Below are positions 1 through 7,361 of a DNA stretch of 64,000 nucleotides, in pieces. This stretch comes from CATQGW01 sp965242565 (GTDB lineage Bacteria > Chloroflexota > Dehalococcoidia > Bin125). Below the pieces are notes generated by a model. That model searched no databases, was not told the origin of the DNA, and worked only from the letters and a program-made list of their open reading frames with translations. Where the stretch lies: the NCBI GenBank assembly GCA_965242565.1, contig OZ251457.1, positions 868,001-932,000 of the forward strand. Direction: 5' to 3'. The position numbers and the translations under genes are program-made. Positions within the stretch are counted from its first letter, which is position 1. Each line of letters starts with the position of its first letter.

Positions 1-511
1 CGGCAGCCGCTGCACAATGTTCGGCTACTACCGCGAGAGCGGCGCGATCGGTTCGGGGATCGGCGCGCCGCCGGTTGAGGCGTCGGCGCGGCGGACATCG
101 GAGATCACCGTTCGCCTACCCGCCGCCCCGCCTGATCTGCGCGGCTGGACCACCTGCGCCCAGCCCGACGGCGACGGCTGGCTGAGCGGGAGAGTGCTCG
201 ACGCAGACGGGCGCGGCGCGGCGAACGTTCACGTCCTGGCCTGCGATCCGGAGCGGAGCGTCGCCTGCGGCAGAGCCGAGACCGGCAGCGACGGCGCATA
301 CGCGATCGATGCGCCGCCGGGCGACTACGAGATTCTGGTCGGCCCCGCCGACGACCCTTGCCTGCTCTGGGGCATGCGCGGCCCATCGGGCGAGCTGGCG
401 CAATCGGCGGACACCGGCATCGTCGCGCTCGGCAATGCGCCCGTGCGCGGCCTCGATGTCCGGCTGCCCGCCCCGCCTGCGGAGCTCCGGACATACGACC
501 AGTGCTGGTGA
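1..511 (+). CDS. C-terminal part of a secreted protein with a carboxypeptidase-regulatory-like domain (5' end outside window)
   Basis: The frame is open to the left edge, so this is the end of a longer gene; an ATG at 17 is only an internal candidate. About 165 residues are visible. A beta-sandwich-like stretch around residues 55-110 (SGRVLDADGRGAANVHVLAC, then GSDGAYAIDAPPGDYEI) looks like a CarboxypepD_reg or prealbumin-like fold. The ending, with G...DVRLPAPPAELR and a late Cys, resembles the end of the metallopeptidase at 7362-9656 (DLEIRLPSLEC), so the two are probably related at their C termini. A role at the cell surface is inferred from this similarity; no catalytic motif is visible. 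Confidence 0.6.
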   Translation, partial: GSRCTMFGYYRESGAIGSGIGAPPVEASARRTSEITVRLPAAPPDLRGWTTCAQPDGDGWLSGRVLDADGRGAANVHVLACDPERSVACGRAETGSDGAYAIDAPPGDYEILVGPADDPCLLWGMRGPSGELAQSADTGIVALGNAPVRGLDVRLPAPPAELRTYDQCW

Positions 512-626
512 CACTGCGCCGACCGAGCCGCAGTCCGTCGCAGTCGAGCAGCGCATCCCGCCGAGCGTCGCTCGGATGGGTAGCGGAGCCCACTGTGTCG
601 TAGGATCGGAGCAGAGGAGGAACGTG

Positions 627-1532
627 ATGTCTGTGATGCTCGAATCCGATCTGCCCCTGCCCAAGCGCTCCGGCAAAGTGCGCGACATCTACGACCTCGG
701 CGACCGCCTGCTGATCGTCACCACCGACCGCGTCTCCGCCTTTGATGTCGTCCTGCCCACCGGCATCGCCGACAAGGGCTGCGTGCTCACCCAGATGTCC
801 GCCTACTGGTTCGACGCCACCTCGACTGTCGTGCCCAACCACATGATCCGCGTGATCGACTCGACCGAGAACCCCGACCTGCCGATCGCGCTCAGCGCCG
901 ATTATGTCGGGCGCACGATGCTCGTCCGCAAGGCCGAGCCGGTCAAGCTGGAGGCCGTCGTGCGCGGCTACCTGGCCGGCAGCGGCTGGGCCGAGTACCA
1001 GCGCGACTCCCGCGTTTGCGGCATCCCCCTGCCGGCCGGCCTGCGCGAATCCGACCCGCTGCCGGAGGCGATCTTCACCCCCTCGACCAAGGCCGATGTG
1101 GGGCACGACGAGAACATCACCTACGAGCAGGCCGTGGAGATCGTCGGCGCCGACATCGCCAACACCGTCAAGGTGCGCTCGATGGCGCTCTACCTCTTTG
1201 GCCTCGAACGCGCCCGCGAGGCCGGCTTCCTGCTGGCCGACACCAAGTTCGAGTTCGGTGTGGCCGAAAACGAGCAGGGCGAAGAAGAGGTGATCCTGAT
1301 CGACGAGGCGCTGACCCCCGACTCTTCGCGCTACTGGGACGCCGAAATCTACAAGCCCGGCCAATCGCAGCCCTCTTATGATAAGCAGCCGCTCCGCGAC
1401 TGGCTCTCCGCCGGCGACTGGAACAAGGAGCCGCCCGGCCCGCCGATCGACCCTGAGGTGGCGGATGTACTGGCCGAGCGCTACCGCACCGCCTTTGAGC
1501 GCGTCACCGGTCGCGAGCTGCTGGTTGGCTGA
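627..1532 (+). CDS. purC: phosphoribosylaminoimidazole-succinocarboxamide synthase
   Basis: SAICAR synthetase joins CAIR and aspartate with ATP in purine synthesis. The 301-residue product has the family landmarks in order: KRSGKVRDIYD near the N terminus, VSAFDVVLP, VVRGYLAGSGWAEYQ, STKADVGHDENIT, LLADTKFEFGV and IDEALTPDSSRYW. Its length fits the longer form of the family. The ATG at 627 follows a strong GAGGAGG ribosome site at 614-620. An in-frame GTG lies immediately before it. The frame stays open upstream to about 309, but nothing there looks like PurC. The stop codon overlaps the purS start by one base (TGATG), so the two genes are coupled. Confidence 0.97.
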   Translation: MSVMLESDLPLPKRSGKVRDIYDLGDRLLIVTTDRVSAFDVVLPTGIADKGCVLTQMSAYWFDATSTVVPNHMIRVIDSTENPDLPIALSADYVGRTMLVRKAEPVKLEAVVRGYLAGSGWAEYQRDSRVCGIPLPAGLRESDPLPEAIFTPSTKADVGHDENITYEQAVEIVGADIANTVKVRSMALYLFGLERAREAGFLLADTKFEFGVAENEQGEEEVILIDEALTPDSSRYWDAEIYKPGQSQPSYDKQPLRDWLSAGDWNKEPPGPPIDPEVADVLAERYRTAFERVTGRELLVG

Positions 1533-1831
1533 TGCCGAGCCGCAAGAGCTTCAAGGCCGACGTCTACGTCACGCTCAAGCGGACCGTCAACGATCCGCAA
1601 GGCCTGACCATCCGCAACGGCCTCCACTCGCTCGGCTTCGAGTCGGTCGGCGCCGTCCGCGCCGGCAAGTTCATCGAGGTCTGGCTCGAGGCTGAAGACG
1701 AACAAAGCGCCCGTCTGCAAGCCGCCGAAATGAGCGACCAGCTGCTCGCCAACCCCGTGATCGAAGACTTCCGCATCAACCTCCAACCAGCGTCCGATCC
1801 GGCCTCTCCCCCCATCGTGGGGGGAGACTGA
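1532..1831 (+). CDS. purS: phosphoribosylformylglycinamidine synthase subunit PurS
   Basis: PurS is the small subunit that bridges PurL and PurQ in FGAM synthase. The 99-residue product has the expected ferredoxin-like pattern: ADVYVTLKRTVNDPQGLTI, LGFESVGAVRAGKFIEVWLE, QLLANPVIEDFRINL. It starts on the A of the purC stop. PurS is normally 80-85 residues; here about 13 residues follow the usual end, and the last nine plus the stop codon are encoded by a dispersed palindromic repeat that begins at about 1803. purQ and purL are not in the window. Confidence 0.93.
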   Translation: MPSRKSFKADVYVTLKRTVNDPQGLTIRNGLHSLGFESVGAVRAGKFIEVWLEAEDEQSARLQAAEMSDQLLANPVIEDFRINLQPASDPASPPIVGGD

Positions 1832-1896
1832 GAGGGGGGGCTCCGAAATCGCCCCTCTACGCAGGGGGGCTGTCCGCGTAGCGGACTGGGGGGGGC
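1803..1896. repeat. family A triple-hairpin repeat, copy 1
   Basis: A GC-rich composite of inverted repeats: CTCCCCCC-atcgt-GGGGGGAG, then a C6/G6 hairpin around 1851-1870, then GTCCGC with GCGGAC around 1872-1886. Related copies lie at about 3051, 51723 (inverted), 54990 and 63661. It fills the space between the convergent purS and hisB genes, and its left end is inside purS. Confidence 0.8.
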
Positions 1897-1920
1897 GGCC
1901 GCCCCCGCACCCAACACCCC

Positions 1921-2505
1921 CTACCCCCCAAGCGTCCCTTTCGTGCTCGGCGCGCCCTCCTCAACGACCCGCACCGCGTCGCGCAGCGCGCGCGCTAGCG
2001 CCTTGAACGTCGCCTCCAGAATGTGGTGATCGTTGCGCCCCGCCAGCTGCCGCACATGCAGCGCCAGACGCCCCTCGTGCGCCAGCGTCTCCAGGAAGTG
2101 AATCGCCATGTGCGACGGCAACTGCCCAATCATCGGGCTGGGAAACTCCAGCGCCACCGCGCTGTAGGGCCGCCCGCTGAGGTCCAGCGCCACGTGAATA
2201 AGGGCCTCGTCGAGCGGCACGCTGCGATCCGCGAAGCGCGCGATCCCCGTCCGCTCGCCCAGCGCCTCGTTCAGCGCCCGCCCCAGCGTGATCGCCGTGT
2301 CCTCCACCGTGTGATGCGCGTCCACATGCAGGTCGCCGCTCGCCGACACCGCCAGGTCCAGCCCGCCGTGCCGCGCCAGCTGGTTGAGCATGTGATCGAG
2401 CATCCCCACGCCCGTCTCGATCTCTGCTTCGCCCGAACCGTCCAGGTCCAGCCGCACAGAGACCTGCGTCTCCTTCGTCGTCCGCTCGATCTCGGCTCTG
2501 CGCAT
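1921..2505 (-). CDS. hisB: imidazoleglycerol-phosphate dehydratase
   Basis: Catalyses the dehydration of imidazole-glycerol phosphate in histidine synthesis. The 194 residues match the normal monofunctional enzyme length. Both metal-binding signatures are visible: DAHHTVEDTAITLG near residue 65 and GRNDHHILEATFKA near residue 160, plus the N-terminal RTTKETQVSVRLDLDGSG. The ATG at 2505 gives the family N terminus (MRRAEIERTTKET); a longer frame to 2583 adds 26 unconserved residues. It is separated from hisC-hisD, which lie 8 kb away, so histidine genes are scattered here. Confidence 0.96.
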   Translation of the reverse strand: MRRAEIERTTKETQVSVRLDLDGSGEAEIETGVGMLDHMLNQLARHGGLDLAVSASGDLHVDAHHTVEDTAITLGRALNEALGERTGIARFADRSVPLDEALIHVALDLSGRPYSAVALEFPSPMIGQLPSHMAIHFLETLAHEGRLALHVRQLAGRNDHHILEATFKALARALRDAVRVVEEGAPSTKGTLGG

Positions 2506-2609
2506 AGCTTCACATTGGCGCACGAATCGCGCCCCGTCTACCCGCTCAGGCGAATTAAAGTGGACGCAGCAACTTCGCATCACGCAACACCACAGCTGGA
2601 GGACGCACC

Positions 2610-3041
2610 ATGGCCCTGACCAAAGACGAACTGATCGCCAAACTCAACGAGGACCTGGCCGACGAATACGCCGCCGTGATCCAGTACACCACCTACGCGG
2701 CGCAGGCGACCGGCCCCTACCGCCCGCAGCTGGCCGCCTTCTTCCAGGCCGAAGTCGCCGACGAGCAGGGCCACGCCGCCTTCCTCGCCAACAAAATCGT
2801 CGCGCTCGGCGGCACGCCCATCCGCCAGGCCTCGCCGGTGCCCGCCGCCGAAAGCAACCGCGACATGCTCGAAGCCGTGCTCGCCGGCGAGCGCCGCGCC
2901 GTCGCCGCCTACACCCAGCGCGCCCACGAAGCCGAAGAATACGGCGACCGTGGCCTCGCGCTCGTCCTCGACGACATGGTCCGCGATGAAACTACCCACC
3001 TCGAAGAAACCGAGCGCATCCTCCGCGACTGGCCGCTCTAG
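2610..3041 (+). CDS. ferritin-like / bacterioferritin-type domain protein
   Basis: A 143-residue four-helix-bundle protein of the ferritin-like (Bfr/DPS-type) superfamily. Iron-ligand-like Glu/His positions occur in four helices: EDLADEYAAVIQY (about 14-26), FFQAEVADEQGHAAFL (about 45-60), LAGERRAVAAYTQR (about 90-103) and DDMVRDETTHLEETE (about 119-133). It starts with a strong GGAGG site at 2596-2600. It is transcribed away from hisB; their shared 104 bp gap must hold both promoters. Iron storage or peroxide handling is the family expectation, but the substrate is not fixed by sequence. Confidence 0.85.
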   Translation: MALTKDELIAKLNEDLADEYAAVIQYTTYAAQATGPYRPQLAAFFQAEVADEQGHAAFLANKIVALGGTPIRQASPVPAAESNRDMLEAVLAGERRAVAAYTQRAHEAEEYGDRGLALVLDDMVRDETTHLEETERILRDWPL

Positions 3042-3050
3042 CAAAACATT

Positions 3051-3197
3051 TCTCCCCCATCGTGGGGGAGACGTCGCAGCGCGACAGAGAGGGTCCGCCG
3101 GCGTCTCGAATCGTCCCCGTGCAGGGGCTTCCGCCTCCGGAATCGCCCCCCTATGCAGGGGGGCTGTCCGCGCAAGCGGACTGGGGGGTCGGCGCGG
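3051..3197. repeat. family A triple-hairpin repeat, copy 2
   Basis: Starts ten bases after the ferritin-like stop codon. CTCCCCCA/TGGGGGAG hairpin at 3052-3070, an extra CCCC-gtgca-GGGG hairpin near 3115-3128, a CCCCCC/GGGGGG hairpin at 3145-3164, then GTCCGC-gcaa-GCGGAC at 3166-3181. It lies between convergent genes and may also work as a bidirectional transcription stop. Confidence 0.8.
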
Positions 3198-3222
3198 AGC
3201 CCCGAGCACAACCGAAAGCCCC

Positions 3223-4083
3223 TCACCCCGCCGGGTGCACCGTCGTCCGCTCCTCCAGCGCGTACAGCTCCTCCATCCCCGCCGCGTCCTGCACCTCGCG
3301 GTACAGCCCCATCAACTCCTCGATCGGCCGCCCGCTCGCGCCATCCCGGGCGATCGCCTCATACGCCTCGCGCAGCGCGCCGAACGCGACCACCTGGCCG
3401 GTGAACGGATCGATCTGCATGTTGAAGCCCTGCGCCGTGAGCCAGTCCGGGTCCTGCCGTCCTGCCGCGCCCATGATCGCCAGCGGACCGCCCAGTCGCC
3501 GCCCCGCCTCCGCGATCTCGTCCTCGCTGTTGGGGAAGAGCATCAGCACATCCGCGCCCGCTTCGCGGTAGGCCAGCGAGCGCTCGATTGCCCGCTCGAA
3601 CGACTCGTTCCGCACCGCTCCGGTGCGCGCGATGATCAGAAAATCGGGATCGGAGCGCGCCGCCGCCGCCTCGCGCACCTTGTCCACCATCACCTCCGGC
3701 GGCTCCAGAAACTCCACCCCCTTGTGGTGATGCGCTCGCTTGGGTGCGACCTGATCCTCGATCTCGATCGCCGCCGCGCCCGCCGCCTCGATCTCGCGCA
3801 CCGCCCGCGCCGTGTGCAGCGCGTCGCCGAAGCCCACCCCGCCGTCCACGATCAGCGGCACAGTGCAGCGCGCCGTGATCTGCCGCGTCAGCCCCGCGAT
3901 CTCGGTCAGCGTCAGCAGCGCCTCCGACACGGCCAGCTGAAACCCCAGCCCGCCGCCCGAGAGGTACGCCGCCGAGAACCCCAGCGACTCAATCACCCGC
4001 CCCGTCAGCGGATCCAGGCAGACCGGCGCAAACACCGTCTCCCCGCCGCGCACCCGCCGCGCAAAGTCCCCTCGATTGGTCAT
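3223..4083 (-). CDS. isocitrate lyase / PEP mutase superfamily protein
   Basis: A 286-residue TIM-barrel protein of the isocitrate lyase/phosphoenolpyruvate mutase family. Landmarks are FAPVCLDPLTGRVIESLGF, YLSGGGLGF, VDGGVGFGD, IEIEDQVAPKRAHHHKG and FLIIARTGAVRNESFERAI. Several active-site positions differ from true lyases: the KKCGH loop is replaced by KRAHHH, and the usual RTDA reads RTGA. It is therefore not a canonical isocitrate or methylisocitrate lyase; an oxaloacetate decarboxylase-like or altered PEP-mutase-like enzyme is possible. ATG 4083 is preceded by GGAAGG; a TTG at 4092 is an alternative start. Confidence 0.8.
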   Translation of the reverse strand: MTNRGDFARRVRGGETVFAPVCLDPLTGRVIESLGFSAAYLSGGGLGFQLAVSEALLTLTEIAGLTRQITARCTVPLIVDGGVGFGDALHTARAVREIEAAGAAAIEIEDQVAPKRAHHHKGVEFLEPPEVMVDKVREAAAARSDPDFLIIARTGAVRNESFERAIERSLAYREAGADVLMLFPNSEDEIAEAGRRLGGPLAIMGAAGRQDPDWLTAQGFNMQIDPFTGQVVAFGALREAYEAIARDGASGRPIEELMGLYREVQDAAGMEELYALEERTTVHPAG

Positions 4084-4131
4084 GGCGCTCAACCTTCCCG
4101 GCAGTTGGACCTACTCGAACATCGAATGATC

Positions 4132-5058
4132 CTACGGTGTTTGCAATGCGCCGTTGGTATCCGCCGCCAGATAGTCTCCTCGTTTGGGGCCGCCCACGAT
4201 TCGGCCGTCTTTGCGCAAGCTGCTGAGTGCCCGCTGCACGACGCGCAGCGCGTCGTCAAACGGCACATCGATCTGCTCAGCGATCTGGCCGGCAATGTCC
4301 CGCGCGCTCGTAGGGATTCGTCTTTCGACGATCAACGAAAGCACCCGCTCTGGCGCGGCGTGGCGAAATTCGGCGAGCCGCAGGTTTGCGATCAACTCGT
4401 TGTGCCGCGCGCGGTAGCCGGGATCGATCCAGACTGCGCCCTCACGAAGCTTCAGCCTGCCGCTTTGCGTCACCGACGCCGTACCGCTGCGGATTCTGCC
4501 CGATCGGGCCGGAGTCCACGACCAATCTTCCTCACTGAGCTCGGCCAGCATCGCAGACTGAATCATCGTCGGATCTCGGTCGAGGCGTGCAAGATCGGCG
4601 CGTTCGTCTATCGCAAACTGCACGACGCAGAACCAGCCGGGTCGCGGCCCGTGCGACTGCCAGCTTCCCTCGCTGCGGCTCGCCTTGACCTCCAAACCAA
4701 CGCCGCGCTGAACGGCGTCGTTTGGATACTCACCCATCCGAATCAGATCCGGGTAGCCGTTGTGATAGCCGTTCACCACCAAGATCTGGCTCGCAGCCGC
4801 TAGCCGCGCGGCGACCGTGCGGCTGATCAGCCCCGAGAACGACGCCCGATCGAGCAAGTCCTCAAGCGGCGCGTAGGCCGCGTCGTGAAACACGGCGTTC
4901 GCCCGGTGCAGCAATCGTTGGACGTCTTCAACGGTTCGCAACACATCACGCGACTGCAAGCCATACGGCAGCGCAACCGGCAACGATTGGGTTTCGATCA
5001 ACCCATCCGGATCGGGCCGCACTTCCCGAAGGAACGGACGAACACCGGGCGCAGACAT
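4132..5058 (-). CDS. restriction endonuclease of a type II R-M pair (PD-(D/E)xK fold)
   Basis: The 308-residue product lies four bases downstream of a DNA methyltransferase on the same strand, the usual arrangement of a type II system. A nuclease-like core is visible at about residues 95-130: NGYHNGYPDLIRMGEYPND followed by GVGLEVKAS, which fits PD...ExK. The C-terminal third (about 235-300: ARDIAGQIAEQIDVPFDDA, LSSLRKDGRIVGG) looks like a winged-helix domain, perhaps for DNA recognition. Endonuclease function is inferred from this motif plus the neighbour; the recognition site is not visible. Confidence 0.75.
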   Translation of the reverse strand: MSAPGVRPFLREVRPDPDGLIETQSLPVALPYGLQSRDVLRTVEDVQRLLHRANAVFHDAAYAPLEDLLDRASFSGLISRTVAARLAAASQILVVNGYHNGYPDLIRMGEYPNDAVQRGVGLEVKASRSEGSWQSHGPRPGWFCVVQFAIDERADLARLDRDPTMIQSAMLAELSEEDWSWTPARSGRIRSGTASVTQSGRLKLREGAVWIDPGYRARHNELIANLRLAEFRHAAPERVLSLIVERRIPTSARDIAGQIAEQIDVPFDDALRVVQRALSSLRKDGRIVGGPKRGDYLAADTNGALQTP

Positions 5059-5062
5059 TGCT

Positions 5063-5980
5063 TCAGAACCTCGAAAGCGCGTGGATCGCCGACTGAGCGA
5101 CTTGCCAATATTCGCGGTCGATCTCCACTCCGATCCCGTCTGCGCCTAGCGCTTCGGCCGCCGCCAATGTCGTCCCGCTACCGGCGAACGGATCCAGCAC
5201 TACGCCCTCGCCAGTCGGCAGCGACGCGCGAATCAGCTGGCGCAGAAACGCCTGTGGCTTCGCCGTCGGATGGCAGGCGACCGCGCGCTCTGCGGCGGGC
5301 GTCTTGCCGCTCTCGATCACGTCCAGAAACGGCGTGTCGTCCGACAACCGTCGCAGCCCGCCCACGCCCCAGCGCCGTAGATTGGCCGCGACCGTCGACT
5401 CGGACAGCGGGCGTCGGTAGAGGCCCCACGGCTCCCAACACGAGCGAGGCATCGTGCTCACGTCGGAGAATTCGTCGTGCGCTCCTTTCGGGCGATCGCC
5501 GCCGCGCAGTGTCCGCACAAGGCGCACGAGCTCGCCGCGCCGCTCGAAACCGACCTCTTCCATCGCCGCCGCAACGAGCGGCGACATGAGCGGATTGCTG
5601 GCGATAAAGACATGCCCGCCCGGCCGCAGCACGGGCAAGAGCAGTTCCGCCCATTCGTGGAAGAACCGGTGCAGCGCCTGCCGATCACCGGCTGAATGCA
5701 CCGTGAAGCGCGGCAACGGCCGGCGTTGCGCGCCGTCGAACGACGGCGGGAGCCGCCAGACGCCGCCGCGGCCACGGCGCAGCTTCGCGAGCTCGCCCGG
5801 CTGGTATTCGTGCAGCCCGTAGGGCGGGTCGGTCACAACGGCGTGGACGCTATCCGGCTCGGCCGCGCGAAGCCATGCGCGGCAGTCACCGAGATAGAGC
5901 GCCTGATTGCCGAACGTGAACGGAGGCTCCTCGGAGAGGGTCGGAAGGCGGGGCTGCTGCTCAACCTGCGGTGTAGTCAC
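5063..5980 (-). CDS. site-specific DNA methyltransferase (N4-cytosine or N6-adenine), type II R-M
   Basis: A 305-residue beta-class amino-methyltransferase. The catalytic motif TDPPYG comes first (about residue 51) and the SAM-binding motif LDPFAGSGTT comes near the C terminus (about 265), the order that defines the beta class. HPTAKP before motif I is also typical. GTG start at 5980 with a GAGAG site upstream. The product should protect the host from the endonuclease encoded just downstream. Sequence alone does not separate N4-cytosine from N6-adenine activity. Confidence 0.9.
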   Translation of the reverse strand: MTTPQVEQQPRLPTLSEEPPFTFGNQALYLGDCRAWLRAAEPDSVHAVVTDPPYGLHEYQPGELAKLRRGRGGVWRLPPSFDGAQRRPLPRFTVHSAGDRQALHRFFHEWAELLLPVLRPGGHVFIASNPLMSPLVAAAMEEVGFERRGELVRLVRTLRGGDRPKGAHDEFSDVSTMPRSCWEPWGLYRRPLSESTVAANLRRWGVGGLRRLSDDTPFLDVIESGKTPAAERAVACHPTAKPQAFLRQLIRASLPTGEGVVLDPFAGSGTTLAAAEALGADGIGVEIDREYWQVAQSAIHALSRF

Positions 5981-6079
5981 GGCAACTCTCGCTCCAGCCC
6001 GAGATTTAGAGGCGGTGGAACCATCGCCTGCCTAGTCTATGCGTTCCCCTGCCGACGCAAGTTCCTGCCCCATCGTCCC

Positions 6080-7282
6080 TCACTCCAGCAGCGAGATCAC
6101 CTCGTCCGCCTCCAGTTGCGCGATGTCCGCCTCCGAGCGGCCGATGCTGCGCAGGATTTCTGCGGTGTGCTGAGCTGGTGCGCTTGCGCCGCGCTCCAGC
6201 TGCACCGGGGTGCGGCTGAGCTGGACGGGGCTGGCGCTGACCTTGAGCGTCTCGCCGCTATCCGCGACGGGCAGCTCGGCGATCATCCCCCGCTCCGCGA
6301 TGTGCGGATCCGCGATCACCTGCGGCAGCGTGTTCAGCGGCGCGCAGATGCAGACGCCCTCCAGCTCCGCCTCCCACTCCGCGGTCGTGCGTTTGGCGAA
6401 CGCTTCGAACAGGATCGGCTCGATCTCGGCGTGATGCGCCGTGCGGTCGGCGTTGGTCTGGAAACGCGGATCATCGAGCAGGTCGAGACGGTCGATTTTG
6501 GCGCAGAACAGCTGCCAGTCTTTGACGCCGGCGACGACGCAGTGGCCGTCGGCGGTGGGCAGCGCCTGAAAGGGCGTGACCAGCGGGTGGCGCGTGCCGA
6601 TTGGGCCCGGCACTTCGTCGGTATTGGCGGTGCGCACGACCGCGTTTTCGAGCAGCGCCACCTGGCTGTCGAGCATCGCCACATCCACGTGCTGCCCCAG
6701 CCCCGACGCTTGCCGCTCGTGCAGCGCGGCGAGTAGGCCGATCGCGGTGTACATCCCGCCCGCCATATCGCCGATGCTGTAGCCGGGGCGCGTCGGCGGC
6801 CCGCCCGGATGCCCGGTGATGCTCATCACCCCGCCCATGCCCTGCACGATCACATCCACAGCCGGACGATTGCGATACGGCCCCGTGTGCCCGAAGCCGG
6901 AGGTGGAGGCGTAAATCAGGCGCGGATTGAGCGCCGACAGCTCGCCGTAGCCCAGGCCCAGACGCTCCATCGCGCCGGGCCGGAAGTTCTCGGTCAGCAC
7001 ATCGATCGCGCCGTTGGCGGGATCGATCAGATCGCGCACGATCTGCACCGCCTCGGGCGTCTTGAGGTCCAGCGTGAGCGACTTCTTGCCGCGGTTGACG
7101 CTGAAGAAGTAGGTCGAGACGCCATGCACGTAGGGGCCGGCGCCGCGCCGCTGCTCGTCGATCCCGGCCGGCTCCACCTTGATCACGTCCGCGCCGAGGT
7201 CCGTGAGGATCATCGAGCCGTAAGGCCCGGCCAGCGCCCAGGTGAAATCGAGGATGCGCAGCCCGTCCAGCGGTCCCGGCAT
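6080..7282 (-). CDS. CaiB/BaiF family CoA transferase (class III)
   Basis: Moves CoA between organic acids by a class III mechanism. The 400-residue product starts MPGPLDGLRILDFTWALAGP and contains the family segments LGADVIKVEP, LDLKTPE and LTENFRPGAMERLGLGY. The Asp that forms the acyl-enzyme anhydride is present in SIGDMAGGMYTAIG (about residue 175). Formyl-CoA transferase, carnitine CoA transferase and methylmalyl-CoA types share these motifs, so the substrate cannot be named. The gene is single on its strand, upstream of the R-M pair and divergent from the 7362 metallopeptidase. Confidence 0.92.
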   Translation of the reverse strand: MPGPLDGLRILDFTWALAGPYGSMILTDLGADVIKVEPAGIDEQRRGAGPYVHGVSTYFFSVNRGKKSLTLDLKTPEAVQIVRDLIDPANGAIDVLTENFRPGAMERLGLGYGELSALNPRLIYASTSGFGHTGPYRNRPAVDVIVQGMGGVMSITGHPGGPPTRPGYSIGDMAGGMYTAIGLLAALHERQASGLGQHVDVAMLDSQVALLENAVVRTANTDEVPGPIGTRHPLVTPFQALPTADGHCVVAGVKDWQLFCAKIDRLDLLDDPRFQTNADRTAHHAEIEPILFEAFAKRTTAEWEAELEGVCICAPLNTLPQVIADPHIAERGMIAELPVADSGETLKVSASPVQLSRTPVQLERGASAPAQHTAEILRSIGRSEADIAQLEADEVISLLE

Positions 7283-7361
7283 TGTGTGCTAGCCTCTCTC
7301 CGTCGGTCCGGCAACAGTGTAGGCGCGTGCGCATATCGACGCGCCTGAAGGAGCACAGCGC

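Noticed and set aside
2950..4803. 617-codon plus-strand open frame
   Set aside because: It lies antisense to the isocitrate-lyase family and restriction genes, is full of Arg/Pro/His and has no domain; GC-rich antisense frames stay open by chance.
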